A stretch of 64,000 nt of DNA, taken from positions 1 through 64,000 of the forward strand of contig JAFTSN010000025.1 of NCBI GenBank assembly GCA_017467275.1. Reading direction: 5' to 3'. Shown piece after piece: positions 1-7,758 of this stretch; within the stretch, counting starts at the first letter, position 1; every line of letters begins with the position of its first letter. The notes under the pieces were generated by a model. That model saw only the letters and a program-made list of their open reading frames with translations. It was not told the DNA's origin and did no database searches. Origin of the DNA: Clostridia bacterium. Lineage in GTDB: Bacteria > Bacillota > Clostridia > Christensenellales > Borkfalkiaceae. The translations under genes were made by a program, and so were the position numbers.

Positions 1-93
1 ACAATACCCTAATTGATTTTCTCGCATATCTAGTATAACAGATATTTTGAATTCTGGCGAGTATTTTTTGTTTATTCTTTTTCCTTTTTTCAT
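1..93 (-). CDS. IS3-family transposase OrfA, N-terminus only
   Basis: The visible 31 codons start at ATG 93 (minus) and read MKKGKRINKKYSPEFKIS and onward. This is the usual start of the helix-turn-helix OrfA of IS3-family elements, in which a basic N-terminus leads into a Y-S-P-E-F-K motif. A good ribosome site (GGAGGTG, 103-109) lies about 10 bases upstream, but it sits inside a strong hairpin (101-136). The reading frame runs off the window edge. The family call rests on the N-terminal motif and the terminal repeat, so the exact subgroup is uncertain. Confidence 0.72.
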   Translation of the reverse strand, partial: MKKGKRINKKYSPEFKISVILDMRENQLGYC

Positions 94-100
94 AAAAATA

Positions 101-136
101 TGCACCTCCAAAAGTTTGTCCAACTTTTGGGGTGCA
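101..136 (-). promoter_or_regulatory. Hairpin sequestering the transposase ribosome binding site
   Basis: Bases 101-116 and 122-136 are inverted repeats with about 15 pairs, a single-base bulge at 107 and a 5-base loop. The transposase Shine-Dalgarno (103-109) lies wholly in one arm, and the other arm is part of the IS terminal repeat. On a transcript entering from the neighbouring gene the site would be masked. A U-rich run after the stem could also make it a terminator. Confidence 0.6.
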
Positions 137-178
137 TACCAGATGTGTACCTGCCGTTTTTGATTTTGTCTCTCGTCC

Positions 179-976
179 TTAAAAGGAATATTTATACAAA
201 AGCTCGTCGAGATAGTCACAAGCTTCTTTCAGCTCCTGCGGCTCCTTATAATCCTCTTTATATGCCTCAATCAATAGCGGTCCGTCGAAGCCGACGCCGT
301 TTAAACGCTTCAAAAGCTCGGAAAAATCAAACGTGCCTTTCCCGGGCAGACACATTTTACCGTTTCCGTCGATATCCGAGACGTGGACGTGCGCAATCCT
401 GTCCCCCATCGCCTTGATATATTCGCCGTAGTCCACGCCGTAGATACGGGCTTGCTTGGTGTCCAGAACGCCCAACAGAGACGGACATTCTTTCACTAGC
501 TCTAAAAAGACCTCGGGACGGTTACAAATCGCCCATTCGACGTTCTCAAGACACAGCCTAACGCCATAGTCTGCGCAAAGCGCGCTAATCTCGGATAAGC
601 CCTTTCCCCAAACGGAAAATTTATCCGAAGTTTTGGAGCCCTTTTTCATGCGTGCCGCGCCGTGAAAGGTGTAAAATTTCGCGCCCAAAACCTTTGCCGC
701 CTGCAAAACGCCGTCCAGCCAATAGTAGGCGTCCGCCTGCGTGCGGGCGTTTAAGGAAAAGAGCTGGGATTCGTACTGTGTGCTCAAGGCGTGCACAGAA
801 TGGATATGTACCCCGCCCTTTTTGGGAAGCAAAGACTCCGCATACGCTGCGTTATACTCCGAAAAGGAGCACAAAAAGACCTCCGTGGTCTTGACCCCGA
901 GAGAGTCGATCAGAGGCAACGCCTCTTCATTTTCGCACCGCAAAAACAGCGACGCCGTTGAAACACCCGTCTTCAT
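179..976 (-). CDS. Sugar phosphate isomerase/epimerase-like TIM-barrel protein
   Basis: This 265-residue protein has the xylose-isomerase-like (AP endonuclease family 2) TIM-barrel pattern. Beta-strand ends carry candidate metal ligands: His in FHGAA, Glu in CLENVEW, Asp in LDTKQA, His in HVHVSD and Glu in LIEAY. Family members isomerise or epimerise sugars, inositols or related compounds using a divalent metal in the cytosol. The substrate cannot be told from sequence. The start is ATG 976 with a GGTGGAG site 6 bases upstream, inside the end of the acetyltransferase-like gene, only 3 bp away. The two genes are probably co-transcribed. An IS3 element begins just downstream. Confidence 0.78.
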   Translation of the reverse strand: MKTGVSTASLFLRCENEEALPLIDSLGVKTTEVFLCSFSEYNAAYAESLLPKKGGVHIHSVHALSTQYESQLFSLNARTQADAYYWLDGVLQAAKVLGAKFYTFHGAARMKKGSKTSDKFSVWGKGLSEISALCADYGVRLCLENVEWAICNRPEVFLELVKECPSLLGVLDTKQARIYGVDYGEYIKAMGDRIAHVHVSDIDGNGKMCLPGKGTFDFSELLKRLNGVGFDGPLLIEAYKEDYKEPQELKEACDYLDELLYKYSF

Positions 977-979
977 GAT

Positions 980-2113
980 TTACTCCACCTTCAAGCCCCA
1001 ACAGCGATGCCGCTTTGCAAGCTCGCGCTCGTAGTTCTTCCAAAGATTCTGAACGTTATCGTTCTCCTCGAGCTCGGGACCCGTTTCAAGATATTTCACG
1101 CCCAGCTTATGCAGACCGTTTAAGCAGCTGTTCATGACCATCGCGACCGCGCCCTTGTTGTTATATTTGGGTCGCACACCGATAGACATCATGTCCGCCA
1201 CTTCGACTTTTTTCATCGCCTTGATATACGGAATGATTCCGCGGGGGAATACGTTGCCGCGTGCCTTTTGCAGGACCTTGAGCATAGAGGGCATCATGAA
1301 GCCGTAAGCGACGACCTCCCCCTCCTTTTCGACGATTGCCGCAAGCTCGGGCAACAGCGCCATATACACGAGATTCATTTCCCGCTTTTTCTGCTTTTCG
1401 TTTAAAGGGCTGGTGCCGTACAAGCCTGCAAACGCCTCGTCGAGCACGTCCATACACTGCATGACGTATTCGTTCAGTTTCTTCTTATCGTGCTTCAAAA
1501 GATAGGCGATATCCACGAGCTTGAAATTGTTGCGTTTGGCAATCACGTCGCTCAAGCGGGCAAGCCGCTCGTCCTTTTTTTCGGGCACCTTAATGCGATA
1601 GCAATTCCAATCCACCACCTTATAAGCACCCAGCTTTTCCATATGCTCGACGTAGTAGGGATAATTATACAGCTCGATATACATACTGTCGCGGTCGAAG
1701 CCGTCGATCAGCATCCCCTCTTCATTGAGGTCGGAGAAGCTCATAGGCCCGATGATCTCCTCCATTCCAAGTTCCTTTGCCCATTTATACAGCTCGGCAA
1801 ACAGCGCTTTTGTGACCTCGAAATCGTCAATCACGTCAAAACGGGTAAAGCGGAGCTGTTTGGTTCCGAATTTTTCATTTACGCCCTTATGCCAGATTGC
1901 GGCGATTCTGCCGACGATCTTTTTCCCCTCATAGGCAAGGAACATTTTGCACTCGCAAAAGCGGAACGCGTCGTTAACCTCGGGGTCGAATTCCGAAAAT
2001 TCATCCGAATAGAGATTGGGCGCGGCGTGCGGATTTCCCTTGTATAGATCGATGAGGAATTTGAAAAACTTCTTTTTATCCTTCTTTGAGGAAATTTGTT
2101 TTACCTTTATCAT
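980..2113 (-). CDS. GNAT-superfamily acetyltransferase-like protein
   Basis: This 377-residue protein resembles the long YghO/GNAT-like hypothetical proteins. An N-terminal region resembles GNAT beta-strands (LAYEGKKIVGRIAAIWHK) and a second GNAT-like half has VVAYGFMMPSM followed by MSIGVRPKYNNKG, which looks like an acetyl-CoA-binding segment. The acceptor is unknown. The start ATG 2113 has an AGGAG site. A near-consensus promoter lies upstream at 2159-2187. It is the first gene of a two-gene unit with the TIM-barrel gene. The GNAT assignment is moderately sure, the function unknown. Confidence 0.62.
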   Translation of the reverse strand: MIKVKQISSKKDKKKFFKFLIDLYKGNPHAAPNLYSDEFSEFDPEVNDAFRFCECKMFLAYEGKKIVGRIAAIWHKGVNEKFGTKQLRFTRFDVIDDFEVTKALFAELYKWAKELGMEEIIGPMSFSDLNEEGMLIDGFDRDSMYIELYNYPYYVEHMEKLGAYKVVDWNCYRIKVPEKKDERLARLSDVIAKRNNFKLVDIAYLLKHDKKKLNEYVMQCMDVLDEAFAGLYGTSPLNEKQKKREMNLVYMALLPELAAIVEKEGEVVAYGFMMPSMLKVLQKARGNVFPRGIIPYIKAMKKVEVADMMSIGVRPKYNNKGAVAMVMNSCLNGLHKLGVKYLETGPELEENDNVQNLWKNYERELAKRHRCWGLKVE

Positions 2114-2158
2114 TGGTGTTTCTCCTATACGATCCTTTTTTTGGGGGTCGTCATGCCC

Positions 2159-2187
2159 ATTGTAGCACTTTAGAAAGTCTTTGTCAA
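2159..2187 (-). promoter_or_regulatory. Sigma-A promoter for the GNAT-like gene
   Basis: The -35 is TTGACA (2182-2187), the spacer is 17 bp and the -10 is TACAAT (2159-2164), with the start codon about 45 bp downstream on the minus strand. Confidence 0.75.
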
Positions 2188-2217
2188 CAATTCAGACAAA
2201 ATTTCCCGCCCGCTAAT

Positions 2218-3189
2218 TCAAAAGAGCGCGAAAAATGCGCTCGGCACAGGCGAAGAAAAGCTAAAAAGCTTACCCGAAACGGGGTGGATAAATTCCAGTT
2301 TGGAGGCGTGCAAGCCAAGACGTCCCAAGGGATTTTTCGTATGTCCGTATTTGTCGTCGCCAACAATCGGACAGCCCGCCTCGCCGAGGTGCACGCGAAT
2401 CTGGTTTTTTCTGCCCGTGTCGATCAACACCCGCAAAAGCGCGTAAGTGCCGTTTGCTTTCACGAGCGAATAGTGCGTAACCGCCTTTTGCCCCTCGCCC
2501 GTGTGCGCGGTATACATCAAATTGTTTTTATTTTCTTTCAAATAGGAGATGATCGTGTCCTCTTTTTCCGCGGGCACACCCTCCGTGACGGCGTGGTACT
2601 CACGCGTTTGCACGAGCTCGTTCCATTTCAGACGGAGCATGGAGTGTATTTTCACGTTCTTGGCGAACACGATAACGCCCGAGGTCTCCTTGTCGATACG
2701 ATGCAAAACAAAGGGCCGCGCGCCCTTATCCTTACTTTGCAGATATTCAAATGCGTATAAAAACGCGCTCTCCCGCTCCTTATCACTCTCAACGGACAAC
2801 AGCCCCGCAGGCTTATCCATCACAAGGAAATCCTCGTCCTCATAGAGGATCTTAGGCGAAAAATTGCGGCGAGGCAAAGCTCTTGCGCCGCTCTCCCCGC
2901 TCTTTGCCGTGCGGGCGTGCTTATTGCCCACGGGCGTTTTGGAAATTTTCACCTCGTCGTCCTTGGCAAGCAGGAAATTATACTGCGAAACGGGACTGCC
3001 GTTGACGAGGATATGCCCGCCCGAAAGCAACGTTTTCACGTTGTTTCTCGAGGTGGCGCATTTGCGGAGCAGAAAGGATAAAAGCTCCTCGCTTCGATTG
3101 ACTTTAAACTGCGCCGTGTAGACGGGTTTTTGCTCCCTTTCAACGCGCACCTGCCCGCTTGCTTTTTTGTTTTTCATGCTTTTTTGCAT
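2218..3189 (-). CDS. RluA-family 23S rRNA/tRNA pseudouridine synthase
   Basis: This 323-residue enzyme isomerises uridine to pseudouridine in structured RNA. An N-terminal S4-type RNA-binding domain spans about residues 30-85. The catalytic domain carries the RluA motif HRIDKETSG at 163-171, with Asp166 as the catalytic residue, and an RKNQIRVHL motif near the C-terminus. The length fits the RluA/RluD family. The start ATG 3189 is preceded by AGGAGAG. It begins 8 bp after the hydrolase/shikimate-kinase gene, so it is the last gene of the long minus-strand run. The target uridine cannot be assigned from sequence. Confidence 0.9.
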   Translation of the reverse strand: MQKSMKNKKASGQVRVEREQKPVYTAQFKVNRSEELLSFLLRKCATSRNNVKTLLSGGHILVNGSPVSQYNFLLAKDDEVKISKTPVGNKHARTAKSGESGARALPRRNFSPKILYEDEDFLVMDKPAGLLSVESDKERESAFLYAFEYLQSKDKGARPFVLHRIDKETSGVIVFAKNVKIHSMLRLKWNELVQTREYHAVTEGVPAEKEDTIISYLKENKNNLMYTAHTGEGQKAVTHYSLVKANGTYALLRVLIDTGRKNQIRVHLGEAGCPIVGDDKYGHTKNPLGRLGLHASKLEFIHPVSGKLFSFSSPVPSAFFALF

Positions 3190-3197
3190 ATTCTCTC

Positions 3198-4649
3198 CTA
3201 TTCTTGTTTTTCTTTGAAAACGTTCAGCAAATTATGCTCCTCGATCAATCGGCACAGTGCGGCAAAAGTCTCCTCTAGGCTTCCCTCCGCGTTCACTTTG
3301 TGATCGGCAATGCGCTCGAACAGCGGATATCTCGACAAGCAAAGCTCCTCAAAACCCTGCCACGGTCGGGCATACTTCTTCAATCCGTTGCTCCTTTGAA
3401 AGGCAGTTTCGGGCGTGACGTCCAAATATACGACCGTCCATTTTTTGAGATACTCCCAGCTCCCCTCGATCTGTGGCGTACCGCCTCCGCAGGAGAGAAC
3501 GGCGTTCTCCGCCTCCGCTTTTTCCGCGAGCTTTTCAAGCTCTAATTTCCGAAAGTCTGCTTCCGATTCCGCAAACAATTCGTCCAAGCTCTTGGCGGTG
3601 TCCGCAACGATCTCCTCGTCCGTGTCTATACAGGCGAGCCCGTAGCGGTCGGCAAGCATATTGCCGAGCGTGGTCTTTCCCGCGCTCATAAACCCGATCA
3701 GTGCGAGCCTGTTCTTATGCGCGTTGTCCGTAAAACGCTCCAAAAGACGGCGATAACGGTCGGGATACGCCATACACGCAAGTCCGTGATCAACGTTTTC
3801 AAAGAGGGTTTTTGTCTTTTTCGAGACGCAACCTGTAAATAAAACGGTCGCATTTTGGGGCAAAATCACACCGTCCTCTGCCCCGTGCACAATCAACAAG
3901 GGCACGGTGATTAAATCAAGCCGTTCGCCGATATTGGCACGCTTAAAGTTTTCTCGAAAAATAAGAAGATACCAAAGCGGAAACATCGGCAAAAACACAC
4001 GCGAAAATTTCTTTTTTAAAATATGCGCAATCTGCGCCGCGGGATCGGCAAAACCGCTGTCTGAAATCATACCGCACACCCGCGCGGAAGGATTATCCGC
4101 CAAAAAACGCAAACCGTGATACGCGCCGAAAGAAACGCCGTGAAAATAAATTTCCGTCTCCGCCCCAAACATCTCCTCCGTCTTTTTCAAAACAGCTCGG
4201 AGCACCTCGTTTGTGCGGCTGTCCATAGCGATCATGTGCCCCGCACTGCCGCCGCAACCGAGAAAATCGAATAAACAGAGATTATATTGGAGCGCGCCCT
4301 CTTTTTCATAGCAGGGATAAAAGCCCGAAATAAAATTGACAAGATTGGACTGATAGCCGTGCAGACAGACGAGCGTCTTTTTCGTCTGATGCGCCGCAAA
4401 GACAAATTGGCAAGCTATCTTGCCATACGGAGTGTCAAGCCTGCATTCAAAAATACGGTTGGCGCGGTATTTTTCAAAATTTTCCTTGCGCTTTTGGCGC
4501 CCCTTGTCATCGGCAAGCCGATCAAGTCTGCGCGTGAGGGCATTCCCGCCGCGGCTCCGCTTCCTTTTGAACACGAAAACAAACGTCAGAAACGACGCCG
4601 ACGCATATAAAAGAAAAACGGATAAAATTATACCGAACGCTATACCCAT
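3198..4649 (-). CDS. Alpha/beta hydrolase fused to shikimate kinase
   Basis: One 483-residue frame holds two enzymes. Residues 1-28 form a membrane anchor or signal segment. Residues 60-300 are an alpha/beta hydrolase: the lid region follows HGYQSN, the nucleophile elbow GVSFG (171-175) has Ser173, the likely acid is in HGAEDG (255-260) and the likely His is His288. Residues 313-470 are a shikimate kinase (AroK type) that phosphorylates shikimate. It has P-loop GFMSAGKTT (319-327), DTDEE (342-346), FRKLE (366-370) with the substrate-binding Arg, GGG (388-390) and RPW in the lid (428-430). Both active sites look intact. A membrane-tethered shikimate kinase would be odd. No other aromatic-pathway gene is nearby. 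The ribosome site is weak. Confidence 0.82.
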   Translation of the reverse strand: MGIAFGIILSVFLLYASASFLTFVFVFKRKRSRGGNALTRRLDRLADDKGRQKRKENFEKYRANRIFECRLDTPYGKIACQFVFAAHQTKKTLVCLHGYQSNLVNFISGFYPCYEKEGALQYNLCLFDFLGCGGSAGHMIAMDSRTNEVLRAVLKKTEEMFGAETEIYFHGVSFGAYHGLRFLADNPSARVCGMISDSGFADPAAQIAHILKKKFSRVFLPMFPLWYLLIFRENFKRANIGERLDLITVPLLIVHGAEDGVILPQNATVLFTGCVSKKTKTLFENVDHGLACMAYPDRYRRLLERFTDNAHKNRLALIGFMSAGKTTLGNMLADRYGLACIDTDEEIVADTAKSLDELFAESEADFRKLELEKLAEKAEAENAVLSCGGGTPQIEGSWEYLKKWTVVYLDVTPETAFQRSNGLKKYARPWQGFEELCLSRYPLFERIADHKVNAEGSLEETFAALCRLIEEHNLLNVFKEKQE

Positions 4650-4668
4650 GTCCCGTTTGACAATCCCT

Positions 4669-5556
4669 TTATTTTTTTGCCTTCCGATTAAAGCTGCGAC
4701 AGATTTCGCCGTAAATCACCTCGAAAAGCGCGGGCACGTTCCTGCACTCGGAGACGATAGAAACGACGGCGTTATCGTCGGGAAAGACGATACAAAGCTG
4801 CCCGAACATGCCGTCCGCACGGTAGGAATTGCGCTCGCCGCGCCAGAAGAGATAGCCGTAGCCCACACCGTCTTCATACTGTTTTTTCGTGCTCTCCTCA
4901 ATCCATTTTTCCGAAATCAGCCGCTTGCCGTTCCAAACTCCTTTATTTAAGTAGAGTAAGCCGAATTTATGAAATTCAGAAAGCGTGAGCATAAGCCCCG
5001 AACTTCCGAACGAATTGCCAAGCGGATCCGTTTCCCAAGTGGGGCGTTTGATCGAAAGAGGCTCGAACAGCCGAGGCGTTAAATAGTCGATTAAGCTACA
5101 CCCCGCGCGGCGCTGAATAATTATGCCCGCAAGATAGGGCCCAACGTTGCTGTATAAGAATCTTTCCCCAGGTTTACAAATAAAGGGTCGGGATAAGGAA
5201 TAGCGCACCCAGTCGTCCTCTTCCAGCTTGCTCCAACGCTCTCCCATGAGCTCGGAGCGTTCCTGCCCAAGCCGCATCGTGAGAAGATCTCTGACCGTTG
5301 CCTCTTTCATATTAGCGTCTACCCTTTCGGGGAGCTCGTCCTTGAAAATATCCACCAGTCTTTCCTCGAGGGAAATCAGCCCCTCCTCCACCGCACAGCC
5401 CATCGCAAAGGAAACAAAGCTCTTCGTCACGGAGTAGACGTTTCGCCGAATCTCCCCCTCCGCAAACCATTCGCCGATCAGCACGCCGTTTTGCGTAACC
5501 TTCACGCCCAACGCGCCAAGTGCACTCGCTCTTTCAATAAATTTTGTCAGATTCAT
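4669..5556 (-). CDS. Serine hydrolase, class C beta-lactamase-like
   Basis: This 295-residue member of the beta-lactamase/DD-peptidase-like family has the SxxK nucleophile motif SVTK close to the N-terminus and the second-motif tyrosine in YSNVGPY. The family covers esterases, D-amino-acid peptidases and penicillin-binding-like proteins, and the substrate is not predictable. No signal peptide is seen, so it is probably cytosolic. The start is ATG 5556, with AAGGAG 6-7 bases upstream, in place of a longer frame opening at 5589. It is 72 bp after the preceding unknown gene and 19 bp before the hydrolase/kinase fusion, consistent with one operon. Confidence 0.8.
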   Translation of the reverse strand: MNLTKFIERASALGALGVKVTQNGVLIGEWFAEGEIRRNVYSVTKSFVSFAMGCAVEEGLISLEERLVDIFKDELPERVDANMKEATVRDLLTMRLGQERSELMGERWSKLEEDDWVRYSLSRPFICKPGERFLYSNVGPYLAGIIIQRRAGCSLIDYLTPRLFEPLSIKRPTWETDPLGNSFGSSGLMLTLSEFHKFGLLYLNKGVWNGKRLISEKWIEESTKKQYEDGVGYGYLFWRGERNSYRADGMFGQLCIVFPDDNAVVSIVSECRNVPALFEVIYGEICRSFNRKAKK

Positions 5557-5628
5557 GATATACTCCTTGTTTTCTATAATGGATTGCACAAAAACGCCGC
5601 AATTTGCCTCCGCCCGTCCGAGGATATC

Positions 5629-7014
5629 TTATAAGAAATCCCAAAATAAATCTTCTATGAAATATTTCCAAATACGGGGAACGGCGTTTTTACCTGAAAA
5701 ACATAACGTCTCGTTATCGAACGTCAACACAGCCGACCACTCGAGCGCGCCCTCATTTTCTGCGCCCGCATATTCCTGCTTCCAATTCGTGAAATACGCC
5801 CTCTTCAAGCATTGGATATAATACGGTTTATCGATTTTATACTTTTTTTCCTGCGCGCCTTTTAAAAACGAGGCTTGTCCCGACTGAAAATCCATATCGA
5901 GCCTAATGCGAGCCGATTCGTCCACGACGGTTATTTCAAAGCGTTTTATCTCTTCGAGCCGCCCGTTGAAAGCGTTTATTTGCCGCACTTTATCAAACGG
6001 CACGTAGCGAGTGGCGCCCTCAATGTCCAAACAGGCTTTTAAATCGGTGATATGCCTTGTGAGCTCTATCTTTTCTCTAAATCCGCTCCAAAGAAGAAAA
6101 GCTTTATTATAAGAGACGGTGAGTACGTCGATCACCCGATAATTCGTGGCTTTTCGGATTTTTAAAAGCACGTCCAGATAATCGGGATCGCGCGTGATAT
6201 CGGTAAAAACGACGAGCTTTTCGTCTTTTACAGCGCAAAAAGAAATGTCGAGCCCTTCTATCCTAAAATCAACGAACAGCTCTTTTCCTTTCAGCGCATA
6301 CGCGTTAAAAAAAATATACTGAACAAGCGCATATCTTTCCTCGCCAAACAAGACCTCGCCGCAGGTAACAAACTCGGGAAAGTTTATCCGCTTTGTTTTT
6401 CTGTCCACGGATATCGTCTGCCCATCCGCACCTGCGACGCACTCGTTCCGACCGATACGAAACCCGATCGAATAGAGATAGTTTATATCGTCAAAGGTCA
6501 GCCCGTCATCCTCATAGCCCTTAAGATGCTCGCAGTCCTCAAACGCAACGGGGTTTTTTACGGGTAGGAAGATATATTCGTCCGTTTGCGTACATCCCCG
6601 CGCCGATGCGTAAGTCCAGAACGCCTCGAATTTCGCACTTTTTAAGATACGGACGAATTTCGCGCCCCACGCCCTAGCATAATACATCAGATAATCCATC
6701 AACAGATCGGCGTATTTCTTTTCCTCGTCCAAAAGCCCGAATTCCAACAAATCCATATATCCGTCGTATTTGAGAAACCCGCCCGTGTCCTCGCGCAGGA
6801 TTCTCGAAACGGCGCAAAAATACCCCTCTTCGTCGCCGTCGACATATAAACTCACGTAGGCGCCATAAGGAACAGATTTACTCGGATCGCTCGTATATAG
6901 ATAAGTTAATCCCTCGTAGGATTCCCACCAATTATGGTAATTACCCTCTTCGTTTACGCAAATCTCCAGACTCCCGTCGCGATAGGGCTTAATCTCCACT
7001 TCGCTTTTTTTCAC
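5629..7014 (-). CDS. Hypothetical protein of unknown function
   Basis: This 461-residue soluble protein is not recognised. The N-terminal half (about residues 40-160) has a loose acetyltransferase-like rhythm, with a substrate strand and then a helix LLMDYLMYYARAWGAKFVRI. A central beta-rich part follows. The last 110 residues contain a W-x3-L-x-F-x(n)-FSGxNAxPxxW pattern that I have seen in short Clostridia hypothetical proteins (recollection, not a search). The start is GTG 7014 with AAAGGAG 7 bases upstream. It sits 35 bp after the 227-residue unknown gene, so both are probably co-expressed. No transmembrane segment or signal peptide is visible. Confidence 0.7.
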   Translation of the reverse strand: MKKSEVEIKPYRDGSLEICVNEEGNYHNWWESYEGLTYLYTSDPSKSVPYGAYVSLYVDGDEEGYFCAVSRILREDTGGFLKYDGYMDLLEFGLLDEEKKYADLLMDYLMYYARAWGAKFVRILKSAKFEAFWTYASARGCTQTDEYIFLPVKNPVAFEDCEHLKGYEDDGLTFDDINYLYSIGFRIGRNECVAGADGQTISVDRKTKRINFPEFVTCGEVLFGEERYALVQYIFFNAYALKGKELFVDFRIEGLDISFCAVKDEKLVVFTDITRDPDYLDVLLKIRKATNYRVIDVLTVSYNKAFLLWSGFREKIELTRHITDLKACLDIEGATRYVPFDKVRQINAFNGRLEEIKRFEITVVDESARIRLDMDFQSGQASFLKGAQEKKYKIDKPYYIQCLKRAYFTNWKQEYAGAENEGALEWSAVLTFDNETLCFSGKNAVPRIWKYFIEDLFWDFL

Positions 7015-7049
7015 TTGATTGCTCCTTTATGGCATTCGGATTATATTGC

Positions 7050-7733
7050 TTAGGTTATACCGACAATTTTTTCAATCGCGTATCCGCTTTTAAAATACGT
7101 TTTTATGAGTTCGCGAACGATTAAGTCGTCAACGGCTTCCGGATTATGGTGGCGATGATATTCGTCTATTTCTTCGTATCTTTCGCGGTAGTCCTGTCTG
7201 ATAACTTCTTTTTGCGCCTCCGTCAAAAAAGACGGGGGCGTTTTCTTGATCGTTTCCACGTCGCAAGCGGGTTCCTCGCCCCGCTTACGCATATCGGAAT
7301 AGTAACGTTCCCAAAGCACATTCTCGTCAATCGACTTTCTAAGATCGAGACGGCTCAAAAACTCATTGTCGCAGGGAATCATATATTCCAGCACGGAGCG
7401 GCGGCAACCGCGGCACACTTTAACCGCAAACCGATCACCCTCGCAAAGAGTACGGCGCCTTTGCCCGTCTTCAATCACTTTCTCCTTAAAACAAAAGTTT
7501 CCACTATCCCATTCGTCATATCCGAAAAATTCAAAATCGCCAAAGAAACGATCCAAAATTCGGTCGGGGCTATTCAGCCTGGAAAGCAGCTTCGATTTTG
7601 CCTCGGGACTGATTGCAATATAGTCGACCATACACGCTCGGCTTTTCTCCGCCTCAGCCACAGCCAGCGATACAAAAACAAGCATATCCCGCCCGTCTTT
7701 ATCCGTATCAAGATAAATTTTTCCGTATAACAT
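7050..7733 (-). CDS. Hypothetical protein with CxxC motif
   Basis: This 227-residue protein is not recognised. It is charged and soluble. A CRGC pair mid-protein could bind zinc or form a disulfide. The C-terminal third is helical and rich in Arg, Glu and Tyr (YRERYEEIDEYHRHHN). The start ATG 7733 is preceded by GAGG with suitable spacing. It lies 25 bp after the SWIM-domain gene and 35 bp before the next unknown gene, suggesting a shared transcript. No function is inferred. Confidence 0.68.
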   Translation of the reverse strand: MLYGKIYLDTDKDGRDMLVFVSLAVAEAEKSRACMVDYIAISPEAKSKLLSRLNSPDRILDRFFGDFEFFGYDEWDSGNFCFKEKVIEDGQRRRTLCEGDRFAVKVCRGCRRSVLEYMIPCDNEFLSRLDLRKSIDENVLWERYYSDMRKRGEEPACDVETIKKTPPSFLTEAQKEVIRQDYRERYEEIDEYHRHHNPEAVDDLIVRELIKTYFKSGYAIEKIVGIT

Positions 7734-7758
7734 AAAACAGCCTCACTTGATAGATTTT

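Larger units (their letters stand above)
1..141 (-). mobile_element. IS3-family insertion sequence, 5' end (cut by window edge)
   Basis: The outer end is a 24-bp terminal inverted-repeat-like sequence at 118-141. Read on the minus strand it begins TGG and carries the CACCCCAAAAGTTGGAC core typical of IS3/IS150-type ends. It is followed inward by a transposase OrfA start at 93. The element lies 38 bp past the stop of the TIM-barrel gene and in the same orientation. The other end, OrfB and any target duplication are outside the window. Confidence 0.75.
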
